Shown in pieces: positions 25,041 through 31,378 of a DNA stretch of 37,559 bases. The stretch is from an uncultured bacterium (lineage in GTDB: Bacteria; Verrucomicrobiota; Kiritimatiellia; CAIKKV01; CAITUY01), in contig CAJBSZ010000035.1 of NCBI GenBank assembly GCA_903958395.1, positions 1 through 37,559 of the forward strand, written 5' to 3'. Under the pieces are notes generated by a model that saw only the letters and a program-made list of their open reading frames with translations, did no database searches and was not told the origin of the DNA. A program made the position numbers and the translations under genes. Every line of letters starts with the position of its first letter. The stretch's first letter is position 1.

Positions 25041-26368
25041 TAGTTCAACTCCACGTTTGCCAATTCGCCTCCGGCGATCAAAACCGCCATCTTGGCGCCG
25101 GAGGGCGCGGCAATCCGTTCATCCAGGATCAGTGGCGCCAGAGGTGTCGCTTTGAGACGTAGGGGTGAGTTTCCTAACGGCTTCCGGTTCGCGTCGCGCC
25201 ATTCGATGTGCGGCACCGTGCTGGCAAAGACGCCAAATCGCCCCGTCAAACGCCACCCCTTGCCGGTGCGGCTGGCACGCAATGGCTCGGCGACCACGCC
25301 GTTTTCATTACAGCCAACAACAGGAAAATCGCCGCCGATAGTCGTGGCCAGCCATTCATAGTTCCAGGTGTAGCTCTCGCCGGGCGCGAGTTTGGCAAAC
25401 GGGCTGAGCACTTCGCTTTCGAACACATACGGGTTCTCGTCGGCGGTCTCCGCCATCACCTGGTCCTTGTTGTAGGCGTGAATCTTGCCGACACCATTAT
25501 GCCAGAACTCCACCGAGGCGCCGTCGGGGTACTCCTTGTCCGGCTCAAATACAAACCTCTGCACAAACACCGCGCCACAGGCGCCGTCCACCGTGGCGAC
25601 CCAGCCGCCATGACTGTCCACTCCAATCTTCCCGACGTGATAGCGGTAATCCACGCAGACGAGGCCGCGCTCGCGGTCGGCGAGGAAGGAGGGGTTGTCC
25701 TCCCCACCGAAGATCACATTGTAGCCGCGCGGGAACTTGCTCCGGGGGTTCAGCGGACAAAACGCCCGCATCAGCGGATTAAAACTGCGGCCATCGCTTG
25801 TCGCGGCGGCGAGTTGCGAGTGCGCCCAGATGCCCCATCGGCGCGGCTTGTTGTCCACGTTGGTCATCGTCGCCTCGAAATGCACGCCACTGCGGTCGGC
25901 CATGGGCCGGATTATACGGGAGAAACGAACACCACTCCGCGGATCGTCACGGCTGGTCAAGCGGACGGCGACACCGCCATCGAGCGGCTCGACGCGGTAC
26001 GGCTGTCCGTCGAGCACCGCGTCAGGTGGTCCCGGCCACTGCGAATCGTTATCCCACCCTTGTGGCGCAGGCCACAATTTGTCCCCGCCGACATTGAACC
26101 AACTGCCGTCGACCGCGAGACCGTTGGACTCCGGCAGTTGGCCGACCAGTTTAGGGTTCACCCACAGGAATTCCTTCTGGCCAAACTTGAACTGGATGAC
26201 GCGTCCGCCAATCTCCGGCAACACGTGCAGTCCAACATACTCATTGGACAGAAAGACCGTCTTCCATCCGTCATAGCCTGCCGCCCAGGCGAAAGACGGA
26301 AGCAGAAGCCCTGCCGCCAGTGTCAGGGCGGACAGGAAACGGGAGTGTGTGAGGTAAAAGACAGACAC
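25040..26368 (-). CDS. DUF4380-type galactose-mutarotase-like protein
   Basis: About 442 residues if it starts at the GTG at 26368. The mature part opens with VFLSNEYVGLHVLPEIGGRV, IQFKFGQKEFLWVNP and WFNVGGDKLWPAPQGW, characteristic of DUF4380 proteins with a galactose-mutarotase-like beta-sandwich. A hydrophobic stretch LTLAAGLLLPSFAWAAG is the signal peptide. The open frame extends to 26692, but that part runs backwards through promoter module e and repeats. Translation must therefore begin after about 26447; ATGs at 26446 and 26443 are alternatives. Function is unknown; such proteins accompany GH genes and may bind or epimerise sugars. First gene of the GH5-GH127-GH20 operon. Confidence 0.7.
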   Translation of the reverse strand: MSVFYLTHSRFLSALTLAAGLLLPSFAWAAGYDGWKTVFLSNEYVGLHVLPEIGGRVIQFKFGQKEFLWVNPKLVGQLPESNGLAVDGSWFNVGGDKLWPAPQGWDNDSQWPGPPDAVLDGQPYRVEPLDGGVAVRLTSRDDPRSGVRFSRIIRPMADRSGVHFEATMTNVDNKPRRWGIWAHSQLAAATSDGRSFNPLMRAFCPLNPRSKFPRGYNVIFGGEDNPSFLADRERGLVCVDYRYHVGKIGVDSHGGWVATVDGACGAVFVQRFVFEPDKEYPDGASVEFWHNGVGKIHAYNKDQVMAETADENPYVFESEVLSPFAKLAPGESYTWNYEWLATTIGGDFPVVGCNENGVVAEPLRASRTGKGWRLTGRFGVFASTVPHIEWRDANRKPLGNSPLRLKATPLAPLILDERIAAPSGAKMAVLIAGGELANVELN

Positions 26369-26453
26369 AGCCCCCCCGGAAGAAGCCTGTCCTACACCGC
26401 GCCTTTCAAAAGGTTCTCCCATAGGCGTCTTTTGGATATCCATCATGGGAGTG

Positions 26454-26503
26454 ATTATTGCCCAGGCCATACTCCTCCGCAATTCCCATAAAAGGGGGAG
26501 GAG
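26454..26503 (-). promoter_or_regulatory. Shared promoter module, copy e (DUF4380-GH5-GH127-GH20 operon)
   Basis: Minus strand: upstream box CTCCCCCTTTTATGGGAA (about 26483-26503), -35 TTGCGG (26477-26482), 17 bases, -10 AATAAT (26454-26459). Predicted transcription start is near 26447, about 79 bases before the GTG at 26368. The spacer has a GGCCTGGGC partial inverted repeat where copy d has TTGTCTGGACAA. Confidence 0.7.
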
Positions 26504-26996
26504 GGAGGCGTGTCTACAATGTCTCCCCCTTGTGGACGGGCTCCCGCCTGCAGCGCCTATGGCGCAGCCACTGCGGGCAGATCCCACGGCACCTGCCGGG
26601 GAGCCTGTGTCGTCTCTCCCCGAAAGTTCCCTCCTAGCAGCCCGTTGAAAAACTAGCCGCCACTGATAAGCGGTGGTCTTTCTATTACCCACAAGTCAAT
26701 GATTCGTTGGAAATAACCAGACCGCCGGGGTGGGTTCCACTTGGAGGGCGAGACTTGTCCGAGCCGTGCCCATAGAGAGTGCGTTTGGAAGCAGAAAACA
26801 TCTGATGACAGATAATCCAAGGGAGTAAATCTTACCCCTGGATCGGATTTAAGGTGCGCGTCGACCTGAAAAGGCGGCGCGCAGACGACGGTCAGAAGAA
26901 CTGTTACTCCGGCGCATTTCGGGGGGGCCTGTCTGTTCAGAAATAGCCCTGCGGAGTGCGCGGCTTCGTCGCCATTCTTCCCACGTCCATGAGGTT
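26504..26996. other. Intergenic region with dispersed repeats
   Basis: No convincing gene. It holds the rest of the 57-base block shared with copy d, a CGGCACCTGCC/GGGAGCCTGTG repeat (about 26587-26609), the AGCAGCCCGTTGAAAAACT repeat (about 26637) and a GGAGGGCGAGACTTGTCCGA arm relic (about 26742). A frame at 26849-27169 is mostly a shadow of the next gene. Confidence 0.6.
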
Positions 26997-27593
26997 TTAA
27001 GGGGCGAGGTTGATTTCATCAAAAATCTCCTTCTTGAATCGGCAAAAATCTTCCAGAATCCGGAACGAGGGTAAAGCGGCCAGCCGTTCGGTTTCCATCC
27101 AATCAATATCAATTCCACCTTTGAGGCAGACGGCCATAAGTTTCTTTGCGACGGCTCTCGCCTCGACATCAGGACGGGGATAAACGGCGATCAGGACGCG
27201 TTCAACGAGGGTCAACTCGACCGGCAGAATACTGATTTGTCCATACGGTGTTTCGAGTTCGCGACAGGGGGATGTGGACTCATTCTCCAGAAATCCAAGC
27301 AGGTCAACGAACAATCCGGCCACCATCCAACTCCGAGGGCCACCCTTTGCATCAAGTTGACGCATGACATCCTGTGCGACACGTAAAGGAATAGGATTGA
27401 GCGTGCGGCGGCAAAAATCCACATCGCCAGACATATAGACGCCTTCCGTGTAGAATTCCACAGCGGAACCTCCGACGACCACAAGATCCCATCCGGCTTC
27501 CTTGAAAACGGTTGTCACCAGTCCAGATAACTTCATGGCTTTTTCCAGAAGATCCTGGGTGGACTGGATGTCGGCCAACGCTTGTTGAATCAT
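26997..27593 (-). CDS. Nucleotidyltransferase-fold protein (DUF6036/AbiEii-like)
   Basis: 198 residues from the ATG at 27593; a GTG two codons earlier is also possible. The nucleotidyltransferase core is visible as VVVGGSAVEFYTEGVYMSGD followed by VDFC: the Gly-Gly-Ser helix start and an Asp-x-Asp pair (near residues 70-73) that would bind metal. A C-terminal helical part includes KRLMAVCLKGG-like and RLAALPSFRILEDFC segments. Related proteins occur alone or as toxins in two-gene defence or toxin-antitoxin systems. No partner gene is convincing here. Function unknown. Confidence 0.65.
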   Translation of the reverse strand: MIQQALADIQSTQDLLEKAMKLSGLVTTVFKEAGWDLVVVGGSAVEFYTEGVYMSGDVDFCRRTLNPIPLRVAQDVMRQLDAKGGPRSWMVAGLFVDLLGFLENESTSPCRELETPYGQISILPVELTLVERVLIAVYPRPDVEARAVAKKLMAVCLKGGIDIDWMETERLAALPSFRILEDFCRFKKEIFDEINLAP

Positions 27594-27800
27594 TTGCACG
27601 TAACAAACCTAGCACTATCCTGATAAGGCATCAAGCCTCCTGGAAGGATCCGATTCCTGAATTCCAGAAAAGGGCTATCCACTTGACTCAACCACCCACA
27701 ATCCATTGTGTATCCAAAATCAGGAGAAGCGGGTGGGTATCTGCTGCGTTTACGGCAGGGATTATACACATTCCCGGAATGTTCAAATTTCTTAACTCTT
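27594..27800. other. Intergenic region downstream of the response regulator
   Basis: Contains the second 54-base repeat (27669-27721, core ACAATCCATTGT) and, directly after the regulator stop on the minus strand, AAGAGTTAAGAAATTTGAAC, a half-site of the TTTGAACAG family similar to that after the LamG-like gene. No gene is visible. Confidence 0.6.
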
Positions 27801-28439
27801 TTACGGAGGAGTGAGGTACTTGGCGACGGCTTCGCCGCGGGAATGCACATGAAGCTTGGTATAGATTTGCTTCACGTAGGTCCGGACAGTTTCAATGCCA
27901 ACGGCCAATTCGTCGGCAATCTGCTTGTAGGCCGATCCGTGGACCAGCAGATCCAATACTTGCCGCTCACGAGGCGACAGGGTCTCCACGTCAGACCGGG
28001 CGGTGCCCTGTTGATTGAAATACTGAATGACCCGACGCGCGATGGCGATACTCATTGGCCCCCCGCCCTCCTTCACCTGGCGAATGGCATTCAGAAGTTC
28101 TTTCGTGCTGGTGCGCTTGAGCAGGTAACCACTGGCCCCCGCGACCAGGGATTGGAAGATCAGCTCATTCTCCTCATAGACCGTGAGCATGAGAAACTGG
28201 GACTCCGGGCACTGCGGCTTGAGCCGCCGCAAACACTCAATCCCGCTCATCCCCGGCAAATTGATGTCCAGAACGACCACATCCGGCGCCAGACCCGGCA
28301 GGACCTGAAGCGCCTCCTCGGCCGAGGGGCATGCGGCCACACATTCATAGCCCTCCAAGCCCTTCATTTCATGAGTCAACCGTTCCCGCAACCATCGGTC
28401 ATCGTCCACGAACGCAACCCTGATCCCTTTGCTTTTCAT
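27801..28439 (-). CDS. NarL/FixJ (LuxR-HTH) response regulator
   Basis: 212 residues from the ATG at 28439, which follows GAAGGA and overlaps the kinase stop (ATGA). The receiver domain (about 5-120) has acidic VDDD (11-14), phosphoacceptor Asp58 in VVVLDINLPG, Thr86 and Lys108. The LuxR-type DNA-binding domain (about 150-212) reads LSPRERQVLDLLVHGSAYKQ, IADELAVGIETVRTYVKQIY, TKLHVHSR. Translational coupling to the GH36-like kinase makes them a cognate pair. It is the only two-component output regulator in the window, so it is the prime candidate to act on the neighbouring sugar genes, perhaps via the shared promoter module (inference). All key residues are present. Confidence 0.92.
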   Translation of the reverse strand: MKSKGIRVAFVDDDRWLRERLTHEMKGLEGYECVAACPSAEEALQVLPGLAPDVVVLDINLPGMSGIECLRRLKPQCPESQFLMLTVYEENELIFQSLVAGASGYLLKRTSTKELLNAIRQVKEGGGPMSIAIARRVIQYFNQQGTARSDVETLSPRERQVLDLLVHGSAYKQIADELAVGIETVRTYVKQIYTKLHVHSRGEAVAKYLTPP

Positions 28440-31273
28440 GATTTCCTTCGCTCCATTAGTGGTACCCTGAACGTGACCCTGGTTCCCTGGCCGGGACTGC
28501 TTTTCAAATGAAATTCCCCCCGTATGGCCTGAATCCGGTTTTGCATGTTTCCGAGTCCATCCGCGCCGGATCCAGGCGGCTGTGGCGTGAAGCCGCACCC
28601 ATCATCCTGAATGGTGATCGTCAGCAACCCGTTCACACAAGCCAAGCCCAGGGACACCTCGTGGCATGCGGCATGTTTGACCGCATTGTTCAAAGCCTCT
28701 TTCACGGCATGGAGGACATGGTGGCGAACGTCCGGAGACAAGGGCACATCAGGCAACATCACCGGCACATCAGCTTTGCACGAAATCCCGGTTGATCTCA
28801 GGAATCCCTCTGTATACTGGATCAGGTAATTGGCCATACTTTCGAGCGTGTCATTGCGCGGATTCACTGTCCAGACAATCTCATCCATGGCCGCCACGGC
28901 GCCGCGGGTTGACTCCACGATGTCGCCCACAATGGGCTTGGTCGTATTTTCCGGCGGGATTTGTTCATCCACGGCGGCGATGAGTCTGCCAATCTTGGTG
29001 AGACTGGCCCCGATTCCATCGTGCATATCACGCGCGATGCGGATCCGTTCAGCCGCAAGGGACTGCACCCGCTGGAGGCGTAAGCTGACCACATAACGCC
29101 AGGCGGCAAACAAAAGACTGCAGGCGACCATGCAAATCATGAGCCAGAACCACGCCTGATACGTCACCGGCAGAATGATGGCCAGCTCGATCTTCTGGGG
29201 CACATCGCGTTGCCGGCTGTTCAAATTCACCCGCCACACGTTTTCGCCGGCGCTGTCCACGCTTCCCACGGCACAGCCTGTGGTGGCCTTCAACACAGGC
29301 TGGTAACGGCTATAGATAAACAGCGCGCCTTCGCGGGCGCCAGCATCGGTCAATTCCACCGTCATCTTGGAACGCCCCGACTGCACCTGCTTGATTTCGG
29401 CAGCACCACACCAGATGTGAAGATCGGAACCGATTAGAACCGGACAACCCGGGGTGCGATCCAGATCCGTGAAACACAGATGCTGTGAACCCGACGCCGC
29501 CAGCCGTTGCGCCGTCCATTCATTTTGAACCACACCCAGATAACGGCCATCCCAAAACGACCAGACGGCATAGCGGTGACCGGCCACCATCCCGGCAGAC
29601 GAAAACCGGAGGGTTACAGACTGTTCTTTGTCGCCGGGATTCCAGAGGAGCGCCACCGTCCAATCCCCCCAATCGCGCCGGACGCGTCCAATCAGCCGCG
29701 GCCACTCGCGGCGGGTACCGAGGTCAGCAACTTCGACCCGCTCCCTGGCTGGGGGGGTCAACACTTCGACATTGCGCCAGAACGGCTTAAAACGATCCTC
29801 ATACCACATGTCGGAGGTGATCGCCGTACCGCAGGACAACCCCACCATGCTCATCCAAGTTCGCACAATCGGCCAGCCTCCGGCAATGGCGCTGATGTTC
29901 GCAATGTCGGTTCCTATGTAATAGGCATCATAGTCCACAGCAAACCATCGCCCATTGAACTGCTGGGAACGGAGGACTTCATCCGGACAGGAACGGATCT
30001 GCTTGCGAAAGGAATTGATGCCGACACGACTGGCATCAACTATCCCCACCACGGCCCGCTCGGGCATCTGTTTCCCGCGGTAGACCAAATACGTTTCCGG
30101 CCCGGCGGCTTCCCTCAACATGGAAACCCTCTCACGGAAAAGCTGGAATGAAGTCAATTTCGGCTCAGCGACAATATCAGCACTGGGATCGATCGGATAT
30201 TGGATCTTCAAGTAGGAGAATCCCTGTTCCACCGCATGATGGATGCGTGCCGTCTGTGCCGTCCACGCCGAAAGATTATTTGCATACGCCAATTTTAGAA
30301 GAAGACCGGGACGCGCACCGGTTTTGGCAATATGCTGAGCATAAACTTCCAGGCTTTCAGGAAACCGTTCCTTGTCCTCACCCTTTCCGGTTACATCCTC
30401 ATAACCGGAATCAATCTGTATCACAGATGGCCGCAAGCGATCTTCTGAGTGAAGAACCTGGTCGGCAATCGCCAGCACGTCACTGCCTTTCACCGCCTTG
30501 CCAAGCGTATTCCAGTTGTTCCAGCCGCACAACGCCCCCTTACCCGTAAGCGCGTGATGCGATTCAGCAACCCATTCCGCCCATTTTGCCAAAGCGGCCC
30601 GTGGCGTATCCATGACCAAGGCCACCTGCTGGCCCCACCGCGTTTCCCCGGGATCCACCCGAACCCCACTCATGTCCGCCCGTACATTGAGCATGAGCGA
30701 CTGCTTGTCGGCCAACGAAAACCGAGCACTCAGATAAGCAAGGGGTTCCCCAACCGGCCCCATCAGGAAGCCCATACCGTCCTGCCGGTAGATGGACCCG
30801 TATTCAAAAATATCCACTCCGGGCCCAATATCGCTTATCGCGGCGAGCACCGGCGTCCGCGGATGCAGTCCTGTCACCAACCAATCCTTGGGATCACCCA
30901 CCACGCCAAATTCCGCCGCCACAGGGGATACCGACACCAGATTGACCGGACTCCGTCCGATATTCCGAATCCCCGCCTGGGCGAACAGCGCCGCCATGCC
31001 CGGCACCTGGTTGAGCCTGAACAGAAGCTCAATCCCTTCCTTATCAAACCGGATCGCGGATCCCTCGCGCACCCCATCGGACGATGTGCAGATGTTGGTT
31101 CGTCCATCGTGGCTGATGGTAGCCGACCAGCCAGCCTTGAATCCGGAGAGACACGCCGAAGCCACACCAAACGAACGCCCGTCCTTGGACACCGTGGCCA
31201 TGCCCTGTCCAGGCCGTGCTTGCGACGGCAACAACATCACGATTCCAACAAGACTATGCAAAGCCCATTTCAC
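28436..31273 (-). CDS. Sensor histidine kinase with an extracellular GH36-like (catalytically altered) domain
   Basis: 945 residues. Signal peptide about 1-20. Residues about 25-235 are a beta-sandwich like the N-domain of GH36. Residues about 245-510 are an alpha-galactosidase TIM barrel (GWNNWN 250-255, VIQIDSGYED 284-293, GFSYLKIQYP 351-360, VDASRVGIN 412-420, CGTAITSDMW 481-490), followed by a C-terminal beta domain (about 525-600). In GH36 the nucleophile is the Asp of KIDF and the acid/base the Asp of RIGPD; here they are Gln358 and Asn420. The domain probably binds but does not cleave sugar. Residues about 640-700 form another beta domain. One membrane span (about 706-728) precedes a HisKA_3 dimerisation helix with His751 (IRIARDMHDGIGASL) and a HATPase domain (EALNNAVKHA, DDGCGF, GLGNMQNRI). 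It lies between the sugar porter and the response regulator. Confidence 0.9.
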   Translation of the reverse strand: MKWALHSLVGIVMLLPSQARPGQGMATVSKDGRSFGVASACLSGFKAGWSATISHDGRTNICTSSDGVREGSAIRFDKEGIELLFRLNQVPGMAALFAQAGIRNIGRSPVNLVSVSPVAAEFGVVGDPKDWLVTGLHPRTPVLAAISDIGPGVDIFEYGSIYRQDGMGFLMGPVGEPLAYLSARFSLADKQSLMLNVRADMSGVRVDPGETRWGQQVALVMDTPRAALAKWAEWVAESHHALTGKGALCGWNNWNTLGKAVKGSDVLAIADQVLHSEDRLRPSVIQIDSGYEDVTGKGEDKERFPESLEVYAQHIAKTGARPGLLLKLAYANNLSAWTAQTARIHHAVEQGFSYLKIQYPIDPSADIVAEPKLTSFQLFRERVSMLREAAGPETYLVYRGKQMPERAVVGIVDASRVGINSFRKQIRSCPDEVLRSQQFNGRWFAVDYDAYYIGTDIANISAIAGGWPIVRTWMSMVGLSCGTAITSDMWYEDRFKPFWRNVEVLTPPARERVEVADLGTRREWPRLIGRVRRDWGDWTVALLWNPGDKEQSVTLRFSSAGMVAGHRYAVWSFWDGRYLGVVQNEWTAQRLAASGSQHLCFTDLDRTPGCPVLIGSDLHIWCGAAEIKQVQSGRSKMTVELTDAGAREGALFIYSRYQPVLKATTGCAVGSVDSAGENVWRVNLNSRQRDVPQKIELAIILPVTYQAWFWLMICMVACSLLFAAWRYVVSLRLQRVQSLAAERIRIARDMHDGIGASLTKIGRLIAAVDEQIPPENTTKPIVGDIVESTRGAVAAMDEIVWTVNPRNDTLESMANYLIQYTEGFLRSTGISCKADVPVMLPDVPLSPDVRHHVLHAVKEALNNAVKHAACHEVSLGLACVNGLLTITIQDDGCGFTPQPPGSGADGLGNMQNRIQAIRGEFHLKSSPGQGTRVTFRVPLMERRKS

Positions 31274-31378
31274 AGACTTGGATTACACCCTGTTTCGCAT
31301 GAATCTTCAAGAACATCCCACTCAACGGGCCCTGGGCGGATCCTCGGCGACATCAAAACGGGTATGAGCGAACTTTGG
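31274..31378 (-). promoter_or_regulatory. Gap between sugar porter and kinase, with a possible promoter
   Basis: Minus strand TTGAAG (31305-31310), 17 bases, TGTAAT (31282-31287) would start transcription almost at the kinase ATG (31273), where no Shine-Dalgarno is visible. The kinase may therefore be leaderless or co-transcribed from the amino-sugar operon. The shared promoter box is absent here. Confidence 0.3.

Noticed and set aside
25208-26491. Long plus-strand frame (427 codons) opposite the DUF4380 gene
   Set aside because: Antisense shadow in GC-rich coding DNA: no recognisable motif, rich in Arg/His/Pro, and the minus strand carries a clear protein family.
26849-27169. Minus-strand frame running past the end of the nucleotidyltransferase gene
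   Set aside because: Its first half is an off-frame copy of that gene. The tail (WTWEEWRRSRALRRAISEQ) looks mildly protein-like, and a frameshifted partner cannot be excluded, but no start or ribosome site supports it.
27594-27800. Partner gene for the nucleotidyltransferase-fold protein (two-gene toxin system)
   Set aside because: No frame with a start, ribosome site or HEPN/antitoxin motif in either flank.
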